A stretch of 64,000 nucleotides of DNA from Salinactinospora qingdaonensis (GCF_039539445.1 NZ_BAABDD010000011.1:1-64000); one strand, 5' to 3'; shown: positions 22,697 to 32,424, counted from the stretch's first letter. Numbers and translations: made by a program. The notes: generated by a model not told the origin, from the letters alone.

Positions 22697-24328
22697 ATGA
22701 GTCGACGCGCGGAGCGGACAGTCTCCGTTCTGGTCCCGCCGGATCTCGCTCCCCTGGCCAATGAAGATCCGCGCACGATTGGCCCCTACGTGCTGATCGG
22801 GCGCGTCAATTCCGGTCGTGCCGCGACGGTGTACGCGGCAGTGGACCCGGCAGCCACTGGCGACGCCACTGTGGTGGCCGTGAAGGTGCCCCATGCCGCT
22901 TACCCGGCTGACGAGGCGGTTCGCGCGGAGTTGGACCGCCGGCTGCGGGCGCTGACGGGGGTGGACGGCCGCGGCTATGTGCGCCCGATCGCGTTCGACG
23001 CCAACGCGCGGGTGCCTTGGCTGGCCATGCCCTTCGTGCCCGGGGTCATGCTGGAGCAGTACGTGCGCAAGCGCGGAGCGCTCAGCGATGGCAGGCTGGT
23101 CGCCCTGGGGGCGGGGCTGGCGGAGAGCCTTGCGACGCTGCACCGCTTCGAGCTGGCCCACGGTGACCTCAAGCCCGGCAACGTGGTGCTCACCTCGTCG
23201 GGGCCGCGGGTGCTGGACTGCGCGCTGCCCGGTGACGCGCTCGCGCCGCCGCACGCGGCGGCGTGGACGAGCCCGGAGCGGCTCCGGGGTGGCCCACCCA
23301 CGGCGGCCGGCGACGTGTTCGCGTGGGGGGCGGTGGTGGCTTTCGCCTCGACCGGCCGGTTGCCGTTCGGGGAGCAGTCGGGCGACGGCCCCGACCTTGC
23401 GGGAGTCAACGCAGAACTTGAGCCTCTGGTACGCGACTGCCTTTCCCCCACCCCCGATGATCGCCCAACGGCACGGGAGTTGCTGGAGGCCGTGGGTGCT
23501 GTTGGGGAGTCGCTGTCGTCGGAGGTGGCGGGGGCCACGCCGGTGGCGGGCACGTCGATCACGCGGGTGCTCGCGCGCGAATGGCGGGGGATCGTGGAGC
23601 CGGCGGGGCTGCCTCGGGTGGTGCGCCTGGACGGCAAGGGGGCAGGCGGCACATCCGGTACCGGCAGGCCGGGTGGCCGACTGGCGCTTGTGGCCGGCGG
23701 TGTGGTACTGGCCGTAGTGGTGGTCGGGGGTGCGACGTGGGCCGGTGTGGCGGCCATGGGTGGTCCGCCTGAGGCGGCGCCTTCCTCCTCGCCCTCGACC
23801 ACACCGACGTCGACGCCGACGGAGTCGACGACGCCGGAGGGGCCGCGCACGGCGCTGGTGCGTTTCGAGGCGCTGGAGCAGCCCAACCCGGTGCAGGGGC
23901 CGTGGGTCTACACGGAGGTGGAGCGCTCCGGGGTCTCGCCGGAGCCGTCGCCGGGAGCCGAGCAGCTCACCCCCGAGCAGTTCAGCAGCGGTTTCGTCGA
24001 GGTCGCGGAGTCGTCGCAGCCGTCGGAAGCCTACATCGCCCCCGACGCCGAGGTGATGTGCGCACAGTTCTGCCTGTCCCCGGGGCAGGTCTCCTCCGAC
24101 CCGCAAGGGCGGGGTACCTACGAGGTCACCGGTCAGGACTTCATCAACTACCTGGGCTGGGGCCAGGTCGTGATCGCTGAGGTGGAGTTCGCCGCGGCGG
24201 GTGAGGAGACGCCCGGCGCGAGCGGCACCGCCCCTACGGCCGGGACGTCGAACACCGCTGGAGCGTCCCCGTCCTCGGAGGTGCCTGAGATCGTACGGAT
24301 CACCGAGATCTTCACCCCGTCGCAGTAG
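22697..24328 (+). CDS. Degenerate membrane Ser/Thr kinase-like protein
   Basis: The product is 543 residues from the ATG at 22697 (AGGAC upstream); an ATG at 22643 has a weaker context. A kinase-like domain covers about 28-270: a loose glycine loop RVNSGRAATVY, VAVK with Lys63, and HGDLKPGN at 155-162 in place of HRDLKPxN. The metal site reads LDCA near 174 instead of DFG. One membrane helix is at about 329-351, then a Ser/Thr/Pro linker and an extracellular domain of about 170 residues with no PASTA repeat. Lys, catalytic Asp and Asn are kept, but the HRD arginine and the DFG phenylalanine and glycine are lost, so activity is doubtful. It occupies the place where I would expect rpsD. Confidence 0.85.
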   Translation: MSRRAERTVSVLVPPDLAPLANEDPRTIGPYVLIGRVNSGRAATVYAAVDPAATGDATVVAVKVPHAAYPADEAVRAELDRRLRALTGVDGRGYVRPIAFDANARVPWLAMPFVPGVMLEQYVRKRGALSDGRLVALGAGLAESLATLHRFELAHGDLKPGNVVLTSSGPRVLDCALPGDALAPPHAAAWTSPERLRGGPPTAAGDVFAWGAVVAFASTGRLPFGEQSGDGPDLAGVNAELEPLVRDCLSPTPDDRPTARELLEAVGAVGESLSSEVAGATPVAGTSITRVLAREWRGIVEPAGLPRVVRLDGKGAGGTSGTGRPGGRLALVAGGVVLAVVVVGGATWAGVAAMGGPPEAAPSSSPSTTPTSTPTESTTPEGPRTALVRFEALEQPNPVQGPWVYTEVERSGVSPEPSPGAEQLTPEQFSSGFVEVAESSQPSEAYIAPDAEVMCAQFCLSPGQVSSDPQGRGTYEVTGQDFINYLGWGQVVIAEVEFAAAGEETPGASGTAPTAGTSNTAGASPSSEVPEIVRITEIFTPSQ

Positions 24329-25164
24329 GCGCTGCTGGGCCGAGTGAGCGGCCGAGGCGTCGTCCCGGGCGGGCCGGATGGTTGGGGCGGTGCGCTCGGT
24401 CGTGCAGGTTGATGCGGTGACGGCAGGGGATCGTGGTGGGAACCACTCCCCCTTGTGGCGACAGCCGTGGTTCGGACGGGCTTTCCCCTGCCAGCGGTTC
24501 ACAGCGCCAGAACGCGGCCAGGGTGCGCGGGAAAGATGGTCGGTTTCTGCCGATCCTTAGCGCATGACCGCAAGAACGAGCGAGAATCCGCACAGTAGCC
24601 AATAGTTGCCTTATGGGTTTTCTCTTCGCTCTCCCCCATCACTGCTGGCCGTGGATTTCGCGCGCGTGCCAGATCGTCTCAAGGCGTGGGGGCGGCGTCG
24701 ACGCGCACGGCCGCGGCCACCTGGGGCTGTCGGGGAAGCGCAGCGGTTCCAGCGCCGGACGGCGCCGGGAGTGCTGGGGTTGGCACCCTGGGAAAAGGAC
24801 TCGGTAGTGCTGCCTGCGAAGCCGGTAAGTGGTCGAGGGAGGCGGCCTTTGGCACAGCAGGACCCGGCCGATCACACGGTTGGGCGCGAAGCGCCGGGGG
24901 CTCTTCCCAGTCGAGATGGCCGAGCCGCTGCGAAGCGTGGCGCGGCTGTCGGTTGGCGTAGCTGCGAGCGCGGAAGTTCTCGGTTTCGTCACGGATGCTG
25001 CGGAACCGCTGACGGTAACGCGCATCTTCGGCGGTGTCGGCGATCGGGGCCGCATCCGGGGGCAACCACACCGTCCGGGGAGGCAAATGGGAAGAAGAGG
25101 ACTGACCGCATCTGGCTAGTGGCGGCGCGCCCGTGTGGCGAGGGGGCGCGCCGCGGCGGAGCGG
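24329..25164. other. 836-bp gap, no confident gene
   Basis: Frames on both strands are open by chance at this GC content. The minus frame 24679-25086 has a first part with ordinary composition (VWLPPDAAPIADTAEDARYR and RDETENFRARSYANRQ) but becomes Pro/Ala-rich and has no family features; it could be a decayed gene. Nothing resembling rpsD is present. Confidence 0.35.
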
Positions 25165-26490
25165 TCATGTCGCGCGCCCGCGCAGGGCCTCCTTGATGCG
25201 GGTGAGGATCTCACCGAAGCGGCGCTCGGCACCGTGGGAGGTGGGGCGGTAGTACTCGCGGTCGGCCACGGCGTCGGGGGCGTAGCGTTGGGCGGCTACC
25301 CCGCCGGGATGGTCGTGGGCGTACTGGTAGCCCTCGCCGTGGCCCAACTGTTGGGCGCCCTTGTAGTGGGCGTCGCGCAGGTGGAGCGGCACGGGGCCGA
25401 CTCGCCCGGCGCGCACGTCGGCCATGGCCGCGTCGATGGCGGTGATGACCGCGTTGGACTTGGGGGCCAACGCGATATGGATGACGGCCTGGGCGAGGTT
25501 GATGCGGGCCTCGGGCAGCCCGATCAGATCGACGGCCTGGGCGGCGGCCACGGCGGCCTGTAGGGCGGTGGGGTCGGCCATGCCGACGTCCTCGCTGGCG
25601 TGGACGACGATGCGGCGGGCGATGAAGCGTGGGTCCTCGCCGGCTTCGATCATGCGCGCCAGGTAGTGCAGGGCCGCGTCGACGTCACTGCCGCGCATGC
25701 TCTTGATGAAGGCGCTGACGACGTCGTAATGCTGGTCGCCGGAACGGTCGTAGCGCACGGCATGGCGGTCGACGGCACGTTCGACGTCGTCGCCGGTGAT
25801 CTCGCGGCGTTGCCCGGCCACGAGCACGGCCGCCTCCAGGTAGGTCAGCGAGCGTCGCGCGTCGCCGCCGGCCAACTGTACGAGGTGGTCGAAGGCCTCG
25901 TCGGTGAGCGTGTAGGCCCCGTTGAGGCCGTGCTGCTCGGTTAGGGCGCGCTCGACGACGGTGCGGATGTCGGCGTCGTCAAGGGATTGCAGGGTCAGCA
26001 GCAGGGAGCGCGACATGAGGGGGCTGATCACGGAGAAAAACGGGTTCTCGGTGGTGGCGCCGATGAAGCTGACCCACCGGTTCTCCACTGCCGGCAGGAG
26101 CGCGTCTTGCTGGGTCTTGGTGAAGCGGTGCACCTCGTCGATGAACAGCAGCGTGCGGGTGCCGCGCATGCCCATCTCGCGGCGCGCCTCGTCGATGACG
26201 GCGCGCACGTCCTTGACTCCGGCGGTGACGGCCGACAGTTCCACGAAGCGGCGCTGGGTCACCCGGCTGACGACACTGGCCAGGGTGGTTTTGCCGGTGC
26301 CCGGCGGACCCCACAGGAACAGCGACATGGGGGCGTCGTCTTCGACGAGGCGGCGCAGCGGGCTGCCGGGGCCCAGCAAGTGGGGCTGGCCCACTACTTC
26401 GTCGAGGGTGCGGGGACGCATGCGCACCGCCAGCGGCTCTTGGCTGCGCTGCGCTTCGGCCCCGGCGTCGTCGAACAGCGTTTCGGACAC
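25165..26490 (-). CDS. rarA: Replication-associated recombination protein A
   Basis: The product is 441 residues. The AAA+ module has Walker A GPPGTGKTT at 61-69, Walker B LLFIDEVHRF at 114-123 and sensor 1 GATTEN, followed by the MgsA/RarA C-terminal domain. The N-terminus LAVRMRPRTLDEVVGQPHLL is typical. RarA is a clamp-loader relative that acts at stalled replication forks. It is the upstream marker of the rarA-(rpsD)-DUF948-alaS region. Confidence 0.95.
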   Translation of the reverse strand: MSETLFDDAGAEAQRSQEPLAVRMRPRTLDEVVGQPHLLGPGSPLRRLVEDDAPMSLFLWGPPGTGKTTLASVVSRVTQRRFVELSAVTAGVKDVRAVIDEARREMGMRGTRTLLFIDEVHRFTKTQQDALLPAVENRWVSFIGATTENPFFSVISPLMSRSLLLTLQSLDDADIRTVVERALTEQHGLNGAYTLTDEAFDHLVQLAGGDARRSLTYLEAAVLVAGQRREITGDDVERAVDRHAVRYDRSGDQHYDVVSAFIKSMRGSDVDAALHYLARMIEAGEDPRFIARRIVVHASEDVGMADPTALQAAVAAAQAVDLIGLPEARINLAQAVIHIALAPKSNAVITAIDAAMADVRAGRVGPVPLHLRDAHYKGAQQLGHGEGYQYAHDHPGGVAAQRYAPDAVADREYYRPTSHGAERRFGEILTRIKEALRGRAT

Positions 26491-26620
26491 ACCCCCAGCC
26501 TATTGGTTGCTCTCGCCTCTCAACGGTCGGGCCTTTCCCCGCCCCTGCCCTGGTTTCCCGGTCCGTCGTCGCCCAGTGCCGTCCAGGAGGGCCATTGTGG
26601 TCCTACAGCGGCTGGCTGGC

Positions 26621-27523
26621 CTACCGCCGGCCCAGCGGCTTCGATGCCGGTCTCGTGCGTCTGGCGCGCGCCCGGGAGGAGCGCAGCGGTGCGTCACGGC
26701 GGCCCGGTCGACGTTGCAGAGGGGCCGGTGGTGGGGCCGGGTGGCTCTGCCGGGCAGCCAGCGGGGGACGAGCGGGCCACAGGCCCCACAGCAGCAACGC
26801 GATGCCCCACCCGAGGAGGGCCCCGCCGACGGTGTCGGAGAGCCAGTGCGCCCCTAGGTAGATCCTGCTCCAGGCCATGACGACCGTCACGGCCAGCGTC
26901 GCCGCCAGTGCCCAGGCGCGGTGGTTCCGCGCCACCGCGACCAGCGCCATCCCCATGACGGCGGCGTAGGCGGTGTGGCCAGAGGGGAAAGCCGAAGTGT
27001 GAGTGGCCACGAGTGGCTCAGGGGGGCGCGGACGGCCCAACAGTTCCTTGAATGCCTCCACGGTGATGGCTGAGGTGAAAATCCAGGCCAAGAGCACCAG
27101 CGCGAGGTCGCTCCAGCGGCGCGCCCAGGCCAGGGGCGCGAGGATGATCACCATCGGCACGGCTCCCCACGGCCGCATGCCCCCATAGTGCAGCAGCGTG
27201 GCAACAGCGGTGAGCGCGGTCTCGCGCCCGGTTACCGCCCAAGTCGTGACGGTTTCGTCCAGGCCGTGGAAGGGCGGCGGAGCCGGACCGATGAGCATGG
27301 ACAGGGCAAGGGCGCCGAAAAGCGCCAAAGCGGCCACGCCGGCGAGTAGCGGCGCGTAGCGGAGAACGGGAACGCCTCCTCTCGCTGGTCTGAATCCAGC
27401 CGCATGCCGGGCGCGCCCGCCCGGTCTCCCCGCTGCCGGGACACCCCGCAACCAGCGGTAGAGCCCCGGCCTGGGGACGTGCCGTCTTCGCGGCCGGCCG
27501 GATGGACTACCGGGTCGATTCAC
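26621..27523 (-). CDS. PAP2-family membrane phosphatase
   Basis: The product is 300 residues with about six membrane helices. The three PAP2 motifs are present: KELLGRPRP (159-167), PSGH (180-183) and SRIYLGAHWLSD (219-230), which supply the catalytic His residues. Members dephosphorylate lipid phosphates such as undecaprenyl pyrophosphate or phosphatidic acid; the substrate is not known here. The first 50 residues are basic and may not be translated, since the membrane region starts near 55. It ends 130 bp from rarA. Confidence 0.88.
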   Translation of the reverse strand: MNRPGSPSGRPRRRHVPRPGLYRWLRGVPAAGRPGGRARHAAGFRPARGGVPVLRYAPLLAGVAALALFGALALSMLIGPAPPPFHGLDETVTTWAVTGRETALTAVATLLHYGGMRPWGAVPMVIILAPLAWARRWSDLALVLLAWIFTSAITVEAFKELLGRPRPPEPLVATHTSAFPSGHTAYAAVMGMALVAVARNHRAWALAATLAVTVVMAWSRIYLGAHWLSDTVGGALLGWGIALLLWGLWPARPPLAARQSHPAPPPAPLQRRPGRRDAPLRSSRARARRTRPASKPLGRR

Positions 27524-27740
27524 CTTCTCCTACCCCGCCCCGCCTCGGGAAAAAGTCCTGGCTGGGCGGGGCCGCCGGGCCACGGCAGCGGTGCACAGCC
27601 CCGGCTCGCGCCGGTGGCGGTGTGGCCCTGGGTCGGCGATGGCGCGTGCGCTGGAAGAACACCTGGCTGGGACAACTTCGGCCGCGCTGAGCAGCAGCGA
27701 CAGGGAGGTCAGCGGGCTGGACGGCGCTGCGACGGCACAG

Positions 27741-29762
27741 TCACCGTTTGCGGGCGATGAGGATGGCGATGTCGTCGCCGCGGCCGGCCGGCGTGAGATC
27801 GGCCAACGAGGTCGCGGCAGCGTGGACGTCGGTGGCCAGGTCGGCCAGGGCACGGCCCACGTGCTGCATACCGTCCTCCATGGGCACCTGGGGGCTTTCG
27901 ACCAGGCCGTCGGTGCACATGAGCAGAGTCTCGCCCGAGGCGAGGGCGCGCGTGGTGACGGGATACTTGCTGTCGGCGTCAACGCCGACCGGTGGGCCGG
28001 TCTCGGGTTCCCAGACCTCGAAGAAGTCGGTGGTGGCGATGACGGCCGGCGGGTGCCCGGCCCAGGCCGCCTGAACATGGCCGTTGTCGAGGTCGAGGAC
28101 GAGGTAGCCGCAGGTGGCGAAGACGATCTCGCCGGTTTCACTCAGCAGCCGGTTGGTTTCGGACAGTACCGCCCCGGGATCGATCTGGTTGGCGGCGTAG
28201 GCACGGAACGCCACGCGAATCTGGCCCATCGCGGCGGCGGCTTCGACACCGTGGCCCTGGACGTCTCCGATGAGCAGCCCGATCCGGCGTTCGGGCAGTT
28301 TGATGACGTCGTAGAAGTCGCCGCAGACCCGCCAGCCGGCGCGGGCGGGCAGGTAGCGGGCGGCCACGTCGAGTTCGGGGATGTCGGGAAGCTGAGGCGG
28401 CAGCATACGGCGCTGCATCGCGTCGGCCAGTTCGAGTTCGGCCTGCTGGCGGCTGATGCGTTGCAGCGCCTGGCCGGCGAGCCCCGCCAGGGTGAGCATG
28501 AGTGCCCGCTCGTCGGGAGTGGCGTGGTGAGGCTGGGTCCACGACACCGACCACACGCCCAGCGCCACCCGGCGGTCCCCGAATATCGGCGCCAGCGCCC
28601 AGGACTGCTCGTTGGTGTGGTGCAGCGTGGCCTGCACGATGGGGAAGCGTTCCAGCACCTCGGCGCGGCTCTCGAAAAAGCGAGGCTGGCGGTCGTGCAA
28701 GACCGCGGCGATGGGCGAGGAGAGGTCGGAGATGTCTCCGCCGTCGCAAAACTGGATCACGTCGAAGCCGGGGTCGAGCGGAGCGTGCACGCGCAGCCGG
28801 CCTTCTTCGACGAGGGTGACGCCGGCGGAGTTGCCGTCGAAGATGGGGACGAAATCCTCAGCGAGCAGCCGGACGACCTCCTCGACGGTGGTCGCGGAGA
28901 CGAGCTTGGCGGCGAGTTCGTTGACCTGGCGCCCCTGGGCCGCCTCGATGCGGCGGCGATCCGCGAGACGACGCACGAGTTGGACGTGCTCGGTGACGTC
29001 GTCGATGATGCCGATGAGGCGAGGTCTGTCGCTGGCCTGGTAACGAGCGCGAGCATGCAGCCACCGTTCGTCGCCGACCTGGTCGAACATGCGAAACCGC
29101 TGCTCGTAGTCGTGGCCGCTGTAGGAGGCTTCCAGGGCGTCACGCAGCCGCGCGATGTCATCGCGGTGGACCCTGGCCAGACACTCCTCCAAGGTTTGGC
29201 TGTCGCCGGCCAATAGTCGGCCCAGCGGCGAGGGGCCGAACAGTTCCCCCAACTCTCCGGTTTCTAGGTCCAGTGTCCACAGCGCGGTGTCGGAGTTTTC
29301 GGTATGCAGTTCAGCGATGGTGCGCAGGGTGTCATCGTCTTCCTGCGCCGGTTGGCACAGCACGACGAGACCAACGGAGCGCTCGTCCTCACTGGGTAGT
29401 TGACGCGCTTCGACGACGATCCGGCGCGGGCCGCTGGTTCCGGGGATGTGCAGGGCAGGCCGGGGAGCCTCCGGTGTTCCTTCCACCGCAGCGCGGTGGA
29501 GTTGCCACCCCCGCTCGGTGTCCTCCGCGGTGAGCATGGTGGGCCACTGCTGCCCCTGAACTTGTCCTGGGGCGGCTCCTACCAGTTCCTCAAAGGCGTG
29601 GTTGGCCAGCAGGATCGTGCCCTCGTGAGCGACGATCACCATGGCCGCCGGCGCGTGCAGAAACGCAGCACCGGAGGGATCGCCCATAGCCGACGTGGCT
29701 GTGGTGTCGGCCAATCCCCCCGAGCCGACGAAGCTATCGTTCGTGCCGGTTGTGCCATTCAC
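27741..29762 (-). CDS. PAS-PAS-GAF-PP2C (SpoIIE/RsbU-type) serine phosphatase
   Basis: I prefer the GTG at 29762, which follows AGGGA by 10 bases; the frame is open to an ATG at 29825 without a ribosome site. Two PAS-like regions (the second with GDERWLHARARYQ and a PAC-like end) and a GAF domain come before a PP2C phosphatase domain of about 210 residues with the metal motifs VCGDFYDV and LIGDVQGHG, and a C-terminal GRGDDIAILI. Such proteins dephosphorylate anti-sigma-factor antagonists in partner-switching systems. No RsbV/RsbW or sigma gene is near, so its partner must be elsewhere. No membrane segment is visible. Confidence 0.9.
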   Translation of the reverse strand: MNGTTGTNDSFVGSGGLADTTATSAMGDPSGAAFLHAPAAMVIVAHEGTILLANHAFEELVGAAPGQVQGQQWPTMLTAEDTERGWQLHRAAVEGTPEAPRPALHIPGTSGPRRIVVEARQLPSEDERSVGLVVLCQPAQEDDDTLRTIAELHTENSDTALWTLDLETGELGELFGPSPLGRLLAGDSQTLEECLARVHRDDIARLRDALEASYSGHDYEQRFRMFDQVGDERWLHARARYQASDRPRLIGIIDDVTEHVQLVRRLADRRRIEAAQGRQVNELAAKLVSATTVEEVVRLLAEDFVPIFDGNSAGVTLVEEGRLRVHAPLDPGFDVIQFCDGGDISDLSSPIAAVLHDRQPRFFESRAEVLERFPIVQATLHHTNEQSWALAPIFGDRRVALGVWSVSWTQPHHATPDERALMLTLAGLAGQALQRISRQQAELELADAMQRRMLPPQLPDIPELDVAARYLPARAGWRVCGDFYDVIKLPERRIGLLIGDVQGHGVEAAAAMGQIRVAFRAYAANQIDPGAVLSETNRLLSETGEIVFATCGYLVLDLDNGHVQAAWAGHPPAVIATTDFFEVWEPETGPPVGVDADSKYPVTTRALASGETLLMCTDGLVESPQVPMEDGMQHVGRALADLATDVHAAATSLADLTPAGRGDDIAILIARKR

Positions 29763-30160
29763 GTATAGATCATCCCTGCGTGATAACGAATGCCCACCCA
29801 ACCGCGTGAGTCTCCCAGAGAACATCTTGATTCGGCTCAGTTTATCGAGAAAAAAGACCGTTTGGTCAGGTCAGAGCGCCTCCACCCGAGCTTGTCCAAC
29901 GTTGGTGGGACGCCCACTGATTCCCGTGGACATTCCGCCACAAGATGCGACAAAACAGACGAAGGGGAGGCTTTCCACCGCTGGAACCAACCACTTTTTG
30001 ACGTAATACTTACTTGCACATGACGCCGTATAGGTAAACCGCCCCTTGCTTGCCCACGGTATCGACCCTCCGGGATGGACAGGAAAAACAGCCCTCACAG
30101 AGGAGGGGATGCCGAGAGGTGCCTCGATGGCTTTTGTCAAGCAGGGTGGGGAGGTGACGT

Positions 30161-30207
30161 CGTTCGCTCCTACCTCGACCGCTGCGCGATCTCGGCAGCC
30201 TGAGGGA
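30161..30207 (-). repeat. Interspersed repeat, copy B (left arm of a pair)
   Basis: On the minus strand it reads GGCTGCCGAGATCGCGCAGC, then GGTCGAGGTAGGAGCGAACG. It faces copy C at 30403-30454 in the opposite orientation, about 195 bp away. Confidence 0.65.
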
Positions 30208-30402
30208 GCGCAGAAGCGGATGTGGCCGCAAACGATGCAGGCGGCCACCGGGATCAAAGGACACTGCCATGGCCCGAGACACCACAACGGGTGTCCCTCC
30301 CGCCCCCAGGCGCCAGACCGCAACGCCCACCCCCCACACCCCCGGGCGAAGGGGATCTCGGGGGCGGCGTCAGGTTACGACACCTCCCCCAGACACAACC
30401 TG

Positions 30403-30454
30403 CCCCTGGTTGCTGAGATCGCGGAGCGATCGAAGCACGAGCGGCGGGAAACAC
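30403..30454 (+). repeat. Interspersed repeat, copy C (right arm of a pair)
   Basis: It reads TTGCTGAGATCGCGGAGCG, then ATCGAAGCACGAGCGGCGGG and AAACAC. With copy B it would form terminal inverted repeats of a unit of about 290 bp. Confidence 0.65.
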
Positions 30455-30651
30455 GCACCCCCACCCCACCTTTCCCGCCGGCAAGAGGCCGGCATCCGCC
30501 AGCCGCGCTACGGCGGGGCATACGGTCACGACAGCACGGGACCGCAGCGCCGGCGAATCTTTTCGGAAAGCGAGCGGGGCGATGCGAGTGTGGCGGTGGT
30601 GACGCGCCCTTGGTGGGCACCGCACCACCGCCACGGACAGCCAAAACGGTG

Positions 30652-32424
30652 TTAGGACCGCTTACGCTGATCAGAAGGTGGGACCACGCGGATGTGCACA
30701 TCGGAAAGCTGGCGCTGCGACACCGGCGCCGGAGCGCCCATCATCAGATCCTGGGCGTTCTGGTTGAGCGGGAACGCGATGGTCTCGCGGAGGTTGGGCT
30801 GGTCGGCCAGCAGCATGATGATCCGGTCGACACCGGGGGCGATGCCACCGTGGGGCGGCGCGCCGTACTGGAGGGCGCGCAGCATCCCGCCGAACCTCGC
30901 CTCGACCTCCTCGCGGCTGTAGCCGGCGATCGCGAACGCCTTGTACATGATCTCGGGCTGGTGGTTACGGATCGCCCCCGAGGACAGCTCCACCCCGTTA
31001 CAGACGATGTCGTACTGCCAGGCCAAGATGTCGAGCGGGTCCTGGTTGTCCAGTGCCTCTTCGCCGCCCTGGGGCATGGAGAAGGGGTTGTGGCTGAATT
31101 CGATCTCGCCTTCGTCGGAAAGCTCGTACATGGGGAAGTCGACGATCCAGCAGAACCGGAAAGCGTTCTCTTCAAACTGCTCGGCACGGCGGCTCAGCTC
31201 GACCCGCACCGGCGCCATGATCCGGTTGATCTGCTCATCGGTGTCGCTGGCGCAGAAGAACAGGCCGCTTCCGGCCTCCCCGCCGGTCTCGGCCAGCAGC
31301 TCCTCGGCGATGTCGCCGACGAACTTGGCGATGGGGCCGCTGAACTGCCGGCTCTCGTCGACCTTGAGCCAGGCCAGCCCTTGGGCGCCCATCTCGACGG
31401 CGTAGTCGCCGATGCTGTCGTAGAAGGAGCGGGGACGGTCGGCGATGCCGGGAACGGCCACGGCACGCACCCGCTTGCCGGCGAAGGCCTTGAAGTCGGT
31501 CTTGGCGAACAGTTCGCTGACATCGGCCATGCGCAGCGGCGCCCGCAGGTCGGGCTTGTCGGTGCCGTACCAGGTCAAAGCGTCGCGGTAGGCGATCCGG
31601 GGAAACGGTGACGTCGTCTCCCGCTCCGGGGCGAACTCGTGGAAGAGGTCGGTCATCAAGCGCTCGATGACCTCGAAGACCTCGTCCTGCTCGACGAAGC
31701 TCATCTCGACGTCGAGCTGGTAGAACTCCCCCGGCGAGCGGTCGGCGCGGCTGTCTTCGTCCCGGAAGCAGGGCGCGATCTGGAAGTAGCGGTCGAAACC
31801 GGCGATCATCAGCATCTGCTTGAACTGCTGGGGCGCTTGCGGCAGTGCGAAAAACTCGCCGGGGTGCAGCCGCGACGGAACCAGGAAGTCGCGTGCCCCC
31901 TCTGGACTGGAGCTGGTCAGGATGGGGGTCTGGAACTCGTTGAAGCCCAGTTCGGTCATCCTGCGCCGGATGGCGGCGATGACGCGCGAACGCAGCACCA
32001 CGTTGTTATGCATGCGTTCGCGCCGCAAGTCCAAGAAGCGGTAGGTCAACCGGCGATCTTCGGACGTGGCGTCCTCGGGGAAGACAGGGAAGGGCAGCTC
32101 GGGGCAGGTCCCCAGCACTTCGAGGTCAGTGACCTCGACCTCGACCTCGCCGGTGGCCAGCTCCGGGTTGACGTTTTCCGGGCTGCGCGCGAGGACGGTG
32201 CCGTCGACACGGATGACCGTCTCCTTGGAGACGCGGGCCAGCGGCTCAAACATCGGCGACTCGGGGCGAGCCAGCAACTGGACGAGTCCGTAGTGGTCCC
32301 GCAGATCGACGAACAGCAGACCGCCGAGGTTGCGACGGTTGTGCACCCAGCCCGACAGGCGCACCTCCGCTCCAACATCGTGGCTACTGAGCTGGCCACA
32401 GGTATGAGTCCGATAACGGTGCAT
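30652..32424 (-). CDS. aspS: Aspartate-tRNA ligase
   Basis: The product is 590 residues, the bacterial-type AspRS. It begins MHRYRTHTCGQL with an OB-fold anticodon domain (about 1-105), then the class II core: motif 2 CFRDEDSRADRSPGEFYQLD, the bacterial insertion (GAD) domain, and motif 3 GVDRIIMLL near the C-terminus. It charges tRNA-Asp; whether it also charges tRNA-Asn cannot be told from sequence alone. Upstream on the same strand the MBL hydrolase follows at 160 bp; hisS, often found between them, is absent. Confidence 0.97.
   Translation of the reverse strand: MHRYRTHTCGQLSSHDVGAEVRLSGWVHNRRNLGGLLFVDLRDHYGLVQLLARPESPMFEPLARVSKETVIRVDGTVLARSPENVNPELATGEVEVEVTDLEVLGTCPELPFPVFPEDATSEDRRLTYRFLDLRRERMHNNVVLRSRVIAAIRRRMTELGFNEFQTPILTSSSPEGARDFLVPSRLHPGEFFALPQAPQQFKQMLMIAGFDRYFQIAPCFRDEDSRADRSPGEFYQLDVEMSFVEQDEVFEVIERLMTDLFHEFAPERETTSPFPRIAYRDALTWYGTDKPDLRAPLRMADVSELFAKTDFKAFAGKRVRAVAVPGIADRPRSFYDSIGDYAVEMGAQGLAWLKVDESRQFSGPIAKFVGDIAEELLAETGGEAGSGLFFCASDTDEQINRIMAPVRVELSRRAEQFEENAFRFCWIVDFPMYELSDEGEIEFSHNPFSMPQGGEEALDNQDPLDILAWQYDIVCNGVELSSGAIRNHQPEIMYKAFAIAGYSREEVEARFGGMLRALQYGAPPHGGIAPGVDRIIMLLADQPNLRETIAFPLNQNAQDLMMGAPAPVSQRQLSDVHIRVVPPSDQRKRS

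Larger units (their letters stand above)
29763..30651. other. 890-bp non-coding region carrying an inverted repeat pair
   Basis: The part next to the phosphatase gene (29763-30030) is AT-richer and is its likely promoter. From 30161 to 30454 it holds the two outward-facing repeat copies B and C; the interior is C-rich and non-coding. The long plus-strand frame crossing here is only antisense to aspS. Confidence 0.5.

Noticed and set aside
24679..25086. 135-residue minus-strand frame as a gene
   Set aside because: Only its first part has ordinary composition, no homology was recognised and no ribosome site was convincing.
30046..31611. 521-residue plus-strand open frame
   Set aside because: It is antisense to aspS and crosses the repeat region; no family features.
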